From positions 22,116 to 86,115 of the forward strand of contig DHQO01000032.1 of assembly GCA_002408125.1 (NCBI GenBank): DNA of 64,000 nucleotides, in the 5' to 3' direction. Positions 53,694-61,713 of the stretch are shown here, piece by piece (position 1 is the first letter of the stretch; the number at the start of each line of letters is the position of its first letter). The DNA is from Hyphomonadaceae bacterium UBA5336 (GTDB lineage: Bacteria > Pseudomonadota > Alphaproteobacteria > Caulobacterales > Hyphomonadaceae). A model generated the notes under the pieces. That model worked only from the letters and a program-made list of their open reading frames with translations. It had not been told where the DNA came from and did not search any database. The translations under genes were made by a program, and so were the position numbers.

Positions 53694-56600
53694 ATGCATA
53701 TTACGAAACTCAGTATCGCCGGCTTCAAATCCTTTGTTGATCCCCAGGACTTGCTTGTCGAGCCGGGGCTGACCGGCATTGTCGGCCCCAATGGCTGCGG
53801 CAAGTCCAACCTGCTGGAAGCCCTGCGCTGGGTGATGGGCGCCTCCTCGGCGCGCGCCATGCGCGGCGGGGAGATGGACGATCTCATCTTCTCCGGTGCC
53901 GATGGCCGGCCAGCGCGCGAGACCGCCGAGGTCTCGCTGGTGCTGGACAATGCTGACCGGCGCGCCCCGGCCGAATTCAACGATTCCGACGTCCTGGAAG
54001 TACTGCGCAAATTGAAGCGCGGCGCGGGCTCGACCTACAAGCTCAATGGCCGCACGGTGCGCGGCAAGGACATCCAGCTCCTGTTCGCCGACGCCTCGAC
54101 CGGCGCGAACTCCCCCTCGCTTGTCCGGCAGGGCCAGATCTCGGAACTGATCGCCTCCAAGCCGCAGAACCGCCGCCGCATCCTGGAAGAAGCCGCCGGC
54201 ATTGCGGGGCTCAACACCCGCCGCCATGAGGCCGAGCTGAAGCTGCGCGCCGCCGAGACCAATCTGGAACGCCTCACCGAAGTGTCCGCAGAGGTCGAGC
54301 GCCAGCTGGAGAGCCTGCGCCGCCAGGCCCGCAAGGCGCGCAAATACAAGGCGCTGAGCGAGGAAATCCAGGCGCTGGAAGCCCTCGCCACCCATCTGAA
54401 ATGGGAAGCAGCTCAAACCGGGCTGAATGACGCCCAGGCCGCGCTGGAAACCGCGAAATCCGAGGTCGAGCGCCTGACCCGTGAAGCTGCGCTGGCCGAA
54501 ACCCGCCGCCTTGAAGCCGGGGAGGGCATCGGCGCCCTGCGCGAGGCCGAAGCCATGGCCGGCGCCAAGCTCGGCCAGGCCCGCATCGCGCTTGCCCGCA
54601 TGGAAGCCGAGCACAAGTCCGCCGCAGAGGCCAAGGCCCGGCTGGAGGGCGAGGCCCGCCGCCTGATCGAGGATATGGAGCGCGAGCAGGCCTCGATTTC
54701 CGAAGCCGAAGCCGCACTGGAAACCACGCGTGACGAGCTGAACGCCCTGCCCGTCCTGGACGAGGCCCAGAACGACGAGAAGGAAGCCGCGGCCCGCGAC
54801 GCGGTCGAGGCCGCCCGCCAGCGCCTGCGTCAGGCCGAGGCCGAAGCCGACCAGGTCCAGGCCGAGCTGTCGGAAGCCCGGGCCCGCGTCCACGCTGCCC
54901 GCAGTGCGCTGCAGACTGCCCGCACGCGCGTCGATGGCCTCAGCGCCCAGGTCCGCAAGCTGGAAGCGGAAAAGTCCGGCCTGCCCGACCGCGCCGCCCT
55001 TCAGGCGCGCGTGGCCGCCGCCGAAGCCGAAGTCGAACGCGCCGAACTGGCCCTCGCCGATGCCGAGCGCACCCAGGACGGCGCCGAGCAGGCCCTTTCC
55101 GAAGCCCGCGAAGCCGAAGCCGTCGCCGAGCCGGCCCGCGCCGATGCCGACCAGGCCGTGCGCACGCTGGAAGCGGAAATCTCCGGCCTCCAAAGGCTGC
55201 TGCGCCGTCAGGAAGGCCCGAGCGCACCGCCGGTGATCGAGGCGATCCGCACCCAGGATGGCTATGAAACCGCCGTGGCGGCCGCCCTCGGCGACGATCT
55301 CCAGGCCCCGACAGACCGTCAGGCCGCGCTCTACTGGGCCGGCGCGAATGTTTCCGGCCCGGCCCTGCCGGCGGGCGCGCAGCCGCTGTCGAATTTCGTC
55401 GAAGCGCCCGGCCAGCTCGCCGCGCGCCTGTCGCAATGTGGTGTGGTCTCGGTCTCTGATGGCGAACGCCTTGCCGCGAACCTTGCGCCCGGCCAGCGCC
55501 TTGTCAGCACCGAAGGCCATCTCTGGCGCTGGGATGGGTTTACCCGCACACCGCGCGCGCCTGTCAGCGCTGCTGAGCGCCTCGCCCAGCAGGCCCGCCT
55601 GGAAGCGGCTCAGGCCGAACTGCCGCCGCTGAAGGACACCCTGGCCCGCGCCGATGCGCAACGCGGCACCCTGCGCGAGGACCGTCAGGCCGCCGAGGCT
55701 GCCTTCGCCGAGGCCCGCAAGGGAGTCGGCCCGGCCGCACGCACGCTGGAAACCGCCCGCCGCAGCCTCGCCGAGGCCCGTCAGGCGCTCGAACGCGCCA
55801 GCGTGCGCCATGATAGCCTGGAAGAAGCCCTTGGCCGCGCTCGCTCCGAGCTTTCACTCGCAGAGGAAGCGCTCAGAGCCGCCGATCCGAGCGAAGGCGA
55901 CGGGGATTTCTCCGCGCTTGAGGCTCGTCTCGCCACGCTGCGCGATACCGTTCGGTCCGCCCGCGAAGCCGAGACTGAAGCCCGGGGCCGCCTGACCGAC
56001 CTCACGCGCAACCGCGAACAAGCCGAAAAGCGCCGCGCGGGCCTGGAGCGCGATCTGGAAACCTGGGCCAAGCGCAAGCAATCCGGCGAGCAACGCCTTG
56101 CCGCCCTCGTCACGCGCCGGCGCGAGGCGGCCGATGCCGCCAGCCAGATGAAGGTCGATCCAGAGGCCATGGCTGCGGAACTCGCCACGCTCAGCTCACA
56201 GGTGGAAAGCTTCGAGGCGAGCCGCAAATCTGCCGCCGACCGGCTGGCCGAACGCGAAACCGCCCTGCGCGAAGCCGAAACCGCCCTGCGTACGGCGGAA
56301 GGATCCGCCGCCAAGGCACGCGAGACGCTGGCCGGCGCGAAGGTGAAACTGGAAAATGCCGAGCTGCGCCTGGAAGACCTGGTCGAGCAGGCCCGCGAAA
56401 CCTTCCAGCGCCAGCCCTCAGGCCTGCTGATCCTTGCCAAGGCCGGGCTGGACGAAGACGAAGTCGCCGAGCTCGACCAGCGCGAGGCCGAAACCCGCGC
56501 CATGCTGGCCCGCCGCGACCGCGATTCTCTCGGTGGTGTGAACATGGAAGCCGAGGCCGAGGCCGAGCAACTGGCCGAACGCATGGGCAGCCAGGAGACC

Positions 56601-57155
56601 GAAAAGGCCGACCTCACCGGCGCCATTGCCAAGCTGCGCGAAGGCGTGGATGCCCTCAATGCCGAAGGCCGCGACCGCCTGCTGGAAGCCTTCGAGACGG
56701 TCAACGAGCATTTCAAGGCGCTGTTCACCGCGCTGTTCCGCGGCGGGCAGGCCGAGCTGCGCCTGGTGGATGCAGACGATCCGCTGGCCTCGGGCCTGGA
56801 AATCATGGCCCAGCCGCCGGGCAAGCGCCTCGGCACGCTGAACCTGATGTCCGGCGGCGAGCAGGCGCTGACGGCCGCCGCGCTGATCTTCGCGGTGTTC
56901 CTGTCGCGCCCCGCGCCGATCTGCGTACTCGACGAGGTCGACGCCCCGCTCGACGACGCGAACGTGGACCGCTTCTGCCGCATGCTGGACGAAATGCGCC
57001 AGCGCACCGATACGCGCTTCATCATCATCACCCACAATCCCGTCACCATGTCGCGCATGGACCGCCTGTTCGGCGTGACAATGCGCGAAAAAGGCGTATC
57101 CAAGCTGGTGAGTGTGGATCTGGGGACTGCCGAAGAACTCGTTGCGGCAGAATAG
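53694..57155 (+). CDS. smc: Chromosome segregation protein SMC
   Basis: This SMC ATPase of 1153 residues organises chromosomes with ScpA/ScpB, which are not in the window. It begins MHITKLSIAGFKSFVDP and has Walker A GPNGCGKSNLLEAL (about residues 32-45), two long coiled coils, a hinge in the middle (about 500-650), signature LNLMSGGEQALTAAAL and Walker B ICVLDEVDAPLDDAN near the end. The ATG at 53694 lies 14 bp after the DsbA-like gene's stop. The coiled-coil region is very rich in Ala, Glu and Arg, which creates long spurious frames on the other strand. Confidence 0.97.
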   Translation: MHITKLSIAGFKSFVDPQDLLVEPGLTGIVGPNGCGKSNLLEALRWVMGASSARAMRGGEMDDLIFSGADGRPARETAEVSLVLDNADRRAPAEFNDSDVLEVLRKLKRGAGSTYKLNGRTVRGKDIQLLFADASTGANSPSLVRQGQISELIASKPQNRRRILEEAAGIAGLNTRRHEAELKLRAAETNLERLTEVSAEVERQLESLRRQARKARKYKALSEEIQALEALATHLKWEAAQTGLNDAQAALETAKSEVERLTREAALAETRRLEAGEGIGALREAEAMAGAKLGQARIALARMEAEHKSAAEAKARLEGEARRLIEDMEREQASISEAEAALETTRDELNALPVLDEAQNDEKEAAARDAVEAARQRLRQAEAEADQVQAELSEARARVHAARSALQTARTRVDGLSAQVRKLEAEKSGLPDRAALQARVAAAEAEVERAELALADAERTQDGAEQALSEAREAEAVAEPARADADQAVRTLEAEISGLQRLLRRQEGPSAPPVIEAIRTQDGYETAVAAALGDDLQAPTDRQAALYWAGANVSGPALPAGAQPLSNFVEAPGQLAARLSQCGVVSVSDGERLAANLAPGQRLVSTEGHLWRWDGFTRTPRAPVSAAERLAQQARLEAAQAELPPLKDTLARADAQRGTLREDRQAAEAAFAEARKGVGPAARTLETARRSLAEARQALERASVRHDSLEEALGRARSELSLAEEALRAADPSEGDGDFSALEARLATLRDTVRSAREAETEARGRLTDLTRNREQAEKRRAGLERDLETWAKRKQSGEQRLAALVTRRREAADAASQMKVDPEAMAAELATLSSQVESFEASRKSAADRLAERETALREAETALRTAEGSAAKARETLAGAKVKLENAELRLEDLVEQARETFQRQPSGLLILAKAGLDEDEVAELDQREAETRAMLARRDRDSLGGVNMEAEAEAEQLAERMGSQETEKADLTGAIAKLREGVDALNAEGRDRLLEAFETVNEHFKALFTALFRGGQAELRLVDADDPLASGLEIMAQPPGKRLGTLNLMSGGEQALTAAALIFAVFLSRPAPICVLDEVDAPLDDANVDRFCRMLDEMRQRTDTRFIIITHNPVTMSRMDRLFGVTMREKGVSKLVSVDLGTAEELVAAE

Positions 57156-57161
57156 CGCGCC

Positions 57162-57491
57162 ATGAATGAGAGCGACGACCTGCGCGAACGCATCGAAGCG
57201 GCGCGAAATGCCGGCAAGCCGAAGCAGAACCCCAGGGATCTGAACAGCAATGCCGGTGGGGCTGCGGCCGCGCTCGGCCATGCTGCCGCCATGGTGGTGG
57301 CTGTGGCAATTGGCGCGTTTATCGGTGTGGCCATTGACAAATCACTGGGCACTGGGCCATGGGCGCTGCTGATCTTCCTGGTGTTCGGCATGGCGGCCGG
57401 ATTCCTCAATATCATTCGCGCCGCCAATCAGATGGCCGAGCGCGCTCAACGGGACCAAGCGGCGCGTGATGCGCCGGAAGAAGGCGAGTAA
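57162..57491 (+). CDS. atpI: AtpZ/AtpI family protein
   Basis: This protein of 109 residues has two hydrophobic segments (HAAAMVVAVAIGAFIGVAID and ALLIFLVFGMAAGFLNIIRAA) and hydrophilic ends. AtpI/AtpZ helps assemble the c-ring or supplies magnesium or calcium transport in other bacteria. It starts the F0 operon, 6 bp after smc and 9 bp before atpB. Confidence 0.9.
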   Translation: MNESDDLRERIEAARNAGKPKQNPRDLNSNAGGAAAALGHAAAMVVAVAIGAFIGVAIDKSLGTGPWALLIFLVFGMAAGFLNIIRAANQMAERAQRDQAARDAPEEGE

Positions 57492-57500
57492 GAGACACAG

Positions 57501-58259
57501 ATGGCTGACGGCGCGATTGATCCGATCCACCAGTTCGAAGTGACGACCTACCAGACGCTCAGCCTGGGCAGCTGGGACATCTCCTTCACCAATGCCGCGG
57601 CCTATCTGCTGCTGGCCTCGGGCCTGGTGATCGCCTTCTTCTTTCTGGCCTCGCGCAGCGCCGCGATGGTGCCGGGCCGGCTGCAGTCCCTCGGCGAGAT
57701 GAGCTATGAGTTCATCGCCAACATGATCCGCTCCACGGCGGGCGAGGACGGGCTGAAATATTTCCCCTTCGTGTTCACGCTGTTCTTCTTCATCCTGGCG
57801 GCGAACCTGATCGGCATGTTCCCCTATGCCTTCACCACCACCAGCCACATCATCGTCACCGGTGTACTGGCGATGACCGTGTTCACGCTGGTCACGCTGA
57901 TCGGCATCATCAAGAACGGCTTTGGCTGGCTGAAACTGTTCGCGCCGTCAGGCATTCCGTGGCCGATCTACATCCTCTTGGTGCCGATCGAGATCATTTC
58001 CTATTTCGCCCGCCCGCTGACGCTGGCCTTCCGGCTGTTCGCCAACATGCTGGCCGGTCACATCATGCTCAAGCTGATCGTCAGCTTCTCGGCCGTGATG
58101 GCTGCAGCTGGCGGCCTTGGCTGGATCGGCACGGGCGCCACGGTGATCATGGCTGTCGCCATCACCGCGCTGGAATTCCTGGTGGCCTTCCTGCAGGCCT
58201 ATGTGTTCGCCATTCTTACCTGCGTCTATCTCTCCGACGCGCTGCACCCCGGTCACTAA
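57501..58259 (+). CDS. atpB: F0F1 ATP synthase subunit a
   Basis: This membrane subunit of 252 residues forms the proton half-channels. The essential arginine lies in ARPLTLAFRLFANMLAGH, and several hydrophobic helices are visible. It is followed by a 120-bp gap carrying a long inverted repeat before atpE. Together with atpE, atpF' and atpF it makes the F0 sector; F1 genes are not in the window, as is usual for alphaproteobacteria. Confidence 0.96.
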   Translation: MADGAIDPIHQFEVTTYQTLSLGSWDISFTNAAAYLLLASGLVIAFFFLASRSAAMVPGRLQSLGEMSYEFIANMIRSTAGEDGLKYFPFVFTLFFFILAANLIGMFPYAFTTTSHIIVTGVLAMTVFTLVTLIGIIKNGFGWLKLFAPSGIPWPIYILLVPIEIISYFARPLTLAFRLFANMLAGHIMLKLIVSFSAVMAAAGGLGWIGTGATVIMAVAITALEFLVAFLQAYVFAILTCVYLSDALHPGH

Positions 58260-58266
58260 AGAGATC

Positions 58267-58314
58267 CGGGTCAAGGCCCTGCGTCGATATTGTTCCAAAG
58301 GCGCTCTTGACCCG
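58267..58314 (+). promoter_or_regulatory. Inverted repeat in the atpB-atpE gap
   Basis: CGGGTCAAG (58267-58275) and CTTGACCCG (58306-58314) are perfect 9-bp complements 30 nt apart. In the mRNA they could fold into a hairpin between atpB and atpE. That might stabilise or process the message, which would help because subunit c is needed in far more copies. No T-run follows, so it is not a classical terminator. Confidence 0.45.
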
Positions 58315-58379
58315 TACACCCGAACGCGCTTTTCCCCGCGCAAACAGTTTTGAAACTTCCCAAACAGGAGATCAGGTCC

Positions 58380-58616
58380 ATGGAAGGCAATATCGCAGAC
58401 GGCATGAAGTATCTCGGCGCCGGCCTTGCAACCATCGGTGCCATCGGCGGCGCCATCGGTGTGGGCAACATTTTCGGCAGCTTCCTCGACGGCGCCCTGC
58501 GCAACCCGTCGGCCGCCCCGGCCCAGACCGGCAACCTCTTCGTGGGCGCCGCCCTCGCCGAGGCCCTCGGCCTGTTCTCGATCGTGCTGGGCTTCGTGAT
58601 CCTGTTCGCGGCCTAA
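58380..58616 (+). CDS. atpE: F0F1 ATP synthase subunit c
   Basis: This 78-residue hairpin proteolipid forms the rotor ring. The two membrane helices flank the polar loop RNPSA (Arg41, Asn42, Pro43), and the proton-carrying carboxylate is Glu61 in GAALAEALGLF. Nothing marks it as a sodium form. AGGAG lies 9 bp before the ATG. It is separated from atpB by 120 bp, which probably serves separate expression. Confidence 0.96.
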   Translation: MEGNIADGMKYLGAGLATIGAIGGAIGVGNIFGSFLDGALRNPSAAPAQTGNLFVGAALAEALGLFSIVLGFVILFAA

Positions 58617-58700
58617 GGCTGTCGACCAGACCGCACCAATGGCCAGGGCGGCGCGTCTGCCCTGGCATGAAGACTAGCCGACCACGCCGGATCGCTTGAG

Positions 58701-59252
58701 ATGTACCTGCTCGCTTTTGCTGCTGAAACCGCTGGCCACGCCGATGGCGACCATGCCGAGGAATCGGTGTTCCCGCCGTTCAACCCGGAATACTGGGAAA
58801 GCCAGGTCTTCTGGCTGGTGGTCAGCTTTGCCGTGCTCTACATGGTGCTCTCGCGGCTGATCCTGCCGCGCTTTGCCAACACCATCGAGCGCCGCGGCAC
58901 ACGTATCGCGGCCGATCTGGACGAAGCGGCCCGGCTGAACGACGAGGCCACCGAGGCCCAGCAGGCGCTGGAACTCTCCATGGCCAAGGCCCGTGCCGAA
59001 GCGCGCGAGACCGCCGCCCAGGCCCAGGCCACCGCCCAGGCCCAGATGAGCGCCAAGACCGCCGAGGCTGATGCCGAGATCGAGACCAAGCTGAGCGAGG
59101 CCGAGACGACCATTTCGGCCATGCGCGCCAGCGCGATGGAAAAAGTCGAGGACATCGCCACCGAGGCCGCCGAAGCCATGGCCAGGCGCCTTGGCGCGTC
59201 CGTCACTGCCAGCGATGCCCAGAAGGCCGTGAAAGCGGCCCTGGCAAACTAG
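58701..59252 (+). CDS. F0F1 ATP synthase subunit b'
   Basis: This 183-residue stator subunit has an N-terminal region, one membrane helix (ESQVFWLVVSFAVLYMVLSRLILPRF, residues about 35-55) and a long Ala/Glu-rich helix for dimerisation. It is the divergent b-type subunit (b') that pairs with the following b subunit, as in photosynthetic and many other alphaproteobacteria. It is 16 bp upstream of atpF. Confidence 0.93.
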   Translation: MYLLAFAAETAGHADGDHAEESVFPPFNPEYWESQVFWLVVSFAVLYMVLSRLILPRFANTIERRGTRIAADLDEAARLNDEATEAQQALELSMAKARAEARETAAQAQATAQAQMSAKTAEADAEIETKLSEAETTISAMRASAMEKVEDIATEAAEAMARRLGASVTASDAQKAVKAALAN

Positions 59253-59268
59253 AGGAGCTTAGACAGCC

Positions 59269-59820
59269 ATGATCCGCGTTCTGGCCCTCTCGCTGACAAC
59301 CGCCGCACTCGCCGCGCCCATGGCCCATGCCGCAACCGACGGCCCCTGGTGGACAGACCCGGTCAAGGGGCTGGCGCTGCTCTCGCTGATCATCTTCTTC
59401 GCCATTGTCTGGCGCGCGGGTGCCTTCAAGACCATTTTCGGCGCACTCGACCAGCGCGGCTCGGAGATCGAGGCGCGCATCGAGGAAGCCAAGACGCTGC
59501 GCGACCAGGCCAAGAAGGTGCTGGCCGATGCCGAGCGCCAGCAGAAACGCGCCGCCGAGGAAGCCCAGAAGATCGTCGCCCAGGCCCAGGTCGACGCCGA
59601 AACCATGCTGGCCCAGGCCGAGAAGGACCTCGAAGAGCGCATCACCCGCCGCAAGGCCCAGGCCGATGCCCGCATCTCCCGCGCCGAGGCTGAAGCCGTC
59701 GACGAGGTGCGTTCGGCCGCCGTGGACGCGGCCACCCGCGCCGTGCGCGACATGCTTGCGGGCAGCAAGACCGACAGCTTCGAGACGGCGGCTGCCGAGA
59801 TCGAGAAAGCGCTGGGTTAG
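59269..59820 (+). CDS. atpF: F0F1 ATP synthase subunit b
   Basis: This stator subunit of 183 residues has an N-terminal hydrophobic leader-like segment, a membrane helix (GLALLSLIIFFAIVW, about 31-45), and a long charged helix (LDQRGSEIEARIEEAKTL onward). Together with b' it links F1 to subunit a. It is the last gene of the F0 operon, and a paired-hairpin repeat lies 26 bp downstream. Confidence 0.94.
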   Translation: MIRVLALSLTTAALAAPMAHAATDGPWWTDPVKGLALLSLIIFFAIVWRAGAFKTIFGALDQRGSEIEARIEEAKTLRDQAKKVLADAERQQKRAAEEAQKIVAQAQVDAETMLAQAEKDLEERITRRKAQADARISRAEAEAVDEVRSAAVDAATRAVRDMLAGSKTDSFETAAAEIEKALG

Positions 59821-59845
59821 CGTTTCAGTTTCAAGTCCGTGGCTC

Positions 59846-59940
59846 GATTCACCGCGGCTTGACCGCGGTGCCCATCTCGTGACGTGTGTTCCTGACCACA
59901 TTTTCCGTGATGGACCCCGTGATCAAGTCACGGGGACTCG
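59846..59940. repeat. BIME-like paired-hairpin repeat, copy 2
   Basis: This is the second copy of the element at 16680, in the same orientation. The first hairpin (59850-59870) is CACCGCGG, loop CTTGA, CCGCGGTG; the second (59915-59935) is CCCCGTGA, loop TCAAG, TCACGGGG. The last pair of the second stem is A-T here and G-C in copy 1, a compensatory change that keeps the stem. It lies between the convergent atpF and small membrane protein genes, where it could also act as a transcription end signal. Confidence 0.8.
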
Positions 59941-59992
59941 CCGGGAGTGGGCTGATCTTGACCAAACGGGTCGCCCAGCCAGAGAGTACGGT

Positions 59993-60349
59993 TTACTTTG
60001 CCTTGTGGTCGTGCTTGTCGCGGCCGAAGACCAGCTTCATCAGCCAGTTCGGCGCGAAGCGCTCAATGGTGGGATGGCGCGCGAGCACGCCCTCCATCCA
60101 GTTCCGGCCCCAGACCGAATTGCGGCCCAGCAGGACAACGCCGAGGATCACCACAGTAAGGCCGATCGGCACACCGGGGATGGGCGTCAGGAAGGCCAGA
60201 GGCACGCCGAGAACGATCAGAACAAGCCCGAGAATCGCCAGAAACTGGCGCAGCAATGTGCGCATGGTCTGGCCCATCGCAGCGATGGGCTGGCCAAACT
60301 GAGACGGCGAAGGGCGTTCGCCAAAAGGTTCGTTGCTGTCAGGCATCAT
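59993..60349 (-). CDS. Small membrane protein of unknown function
   Basis: This 118-residue protein has a hydrophilic N-terminus, then two close hydrophobic segments (FLAILGLVLIVLGVPLAFLTPIPGVPIGLTVVILGVVLLG) joined by a PIPGVP turn, then a basic C-terminus (FGRDKHDHKAK). The double-helix hairpin with a Pro/Gly turn resembles PGPGW-type small membrane proteins. Start is ATG at 60349 or 60346. No function is assigned. It is convergent with atpF across the repeat. Confidence 0.75.
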   Translation of the reverse strand: MMPDSNEPFGERPSPSQFGQPIAAMGQTMRTLLRQFLAILGLVLIVLGVPLAFLTPIPGVPIGLTVVILGVVLLGRNSVWGRNWMEGVLARHPTIERFAPNWLMKLVFGRDKHDHKAK

Positions 60350-60501
60350 TGATATATGGCTACTCAACTCGGCAGGGCCAGTCACGACTGCGGAAACTGT
60401 CAGCGCCTTCTGGCAAGAATAGGGCCTGGAGGCTAATTTTTCGTGCAGACTGTGGCCCCGCAATGACACCGGGCTGGCAAATCTTTTGTGGAGTACCAGA
60501 C

Positions 60502-61710
60502 ATGAAGCTGCAATCGGTCCAGATGCTCCGGGGGATCGCCGCGCTGCTGGTACTTTTCTACCATATCGTCTCGATTGAGAATCTGGCTTTGACAGAGAAT
60601 CCCACCAGCGCGGACATCGAGCCGCTGATGGCCGGGATCTGGATGAACGGGTATGCCGGCGTCGACCTGTTCTTCGTGATCTCCGGTTTCATCATGGTCT
60701 ATGTCACCAGCGCCGGGCGCGGGGCGGGGGCCAGCATTGCCGAGTTCCTGTTTGCCCGGATCACGCGGATCTATCCCGTATGGTGGCTGTTTGCCGCAAT
60801 CATGGCGGGCTATTATTTCGTCACCCTGGGTGGGCCGACCCGGTTCTATTCGGAAGAAAACACACAGATTGTCTCCAATAGCTGGCACCTGGCGGCCTCC
60901 TTCTTCCTGTTGCCACAGCCGACCCATCCCGTGCTCGGTGTGGGCTGGACGCTGGTGCATGAGATGCAATTCTACATCGTCTTTGCCGTACTCCTCCTCC
61001 TGCCCCGACGCTGGCTGGCGCTCGGCCTCCTTGTCTGGGGCGGCGCAGTGATCGCCGGCGCGCTCACCGGCCAAACGGCCGTCCTGGCAGGAACGATGAG
61101 CGAGCTCTTCTTCTCCCCGCTCTCGCTGGAGTTCATCATGGGCGCCTTTGCCGGCCTGGCGGTGTCAAACCGCCTGTCGCCGGGCATGGTGCCCTGGCTG
61201 GCACTTGCGCTCGGTCTTGTCGCCTTCATTGCCGGCCTGGCGCTGCAGCCTGCCCCGACCGAGTTCACCCTGATCTGGGGACGCGTGCTCGTCTACGGGC
61301 CGCCCTGCGCATTGATGATCTATGGTGTGGCGGCGCTGGAAGCACGCGGAGATTTCGCCACGCCGCGCGTTCTGGCCGCCGTCGGCGACTGGTCCTACGC
61401 GCTCTATCTCAGCCACTTCCTGACGATTGGCGCGGTCCGCCGCCTTTTTCCCGTGGTGGGCAACCATCTGGAAGCCTGGGGCCTGCCCTCGCAGCTGGCA
61501 GACCTTCTGCGCCCGGGCTCGGCAGGCATCTGGGACAATATCCTGCTCAACATTGCCTGCGTGTTCGCCGCGATCCTGGTATCCTGGCTCACCTACCGCC
61601 TGTTCGAGCGGCCGCTGATCGGCTTTTTCAATGGCTGGCGGCGGCGCCTGTTCCGCAGCAATGAAGACCGGTTCCGCCCGGCCCCGGTCTATGCCACCGC
61701 CGCGCCGTAA
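60502..61710 (+). CDS. Membrane acyltransferase (acyltransferase family 3)
   Basis: This 402-residue polytopic membrane protein has about ten hydrophobic segments. The start KLQSVQMLRGIAALLVLFYHIVS holds the catalytic His of the family, and GYAGVDLFFVISGFIM is the second conserved block. Such proteins O-acylate sugars of polysaccharides or other envelope molecules. The acceptor is unknown. GGAG at 8 bp supports the ATG at 60502. It lies alone between two minus-strand genes. Confidence 0.9.
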   Translation: MKLQSVQMLRGIAALLVLFYHIVSIENLALTENPTSADIEPLMAGIWMNGYAGVDLFFVISGFIMVYVTSAGRGAGASIAEFLFARITRIYPVWWLFAAIMAGYYFVTLGGPTRFYSEENTQIVSNSWHLAASFFLLPQPTHPVLGVGWTLVHEMQFYIVFAVLLLLPRRWLALGLLVWGGAVIAGALTGQTAVLAGTMSELFFSPLSLEFIMGAFAGLAVSNRLSPGMVPWLALALGLVAFIAGLALQPAPTEFTLIWGRVLVYGPPCALMIYGVAALEARGDFATPRVLAAVGDWSYALYLSHFLTIGAVRRLFPVVGNHLEAWGLPSQLADLLRPGSAGIWDNILLNIACVFAAILVSWLTYRLFERPLIGFFNGWRRRLFRSNEDRFRPAPVYATAAP

Positions 61711-61713
61711 GCC

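Noticed and set aside
53595..55811. Long open frame on the minus strand opposite smc (also frames at 55781-57427 and 56418-57281)
   Set aside because: The composition is that of a GC-rich shadow of the smc coiled coil (Gly/Phe/Gln-rich repeats, no domain), and smc on the plus strand is certain.
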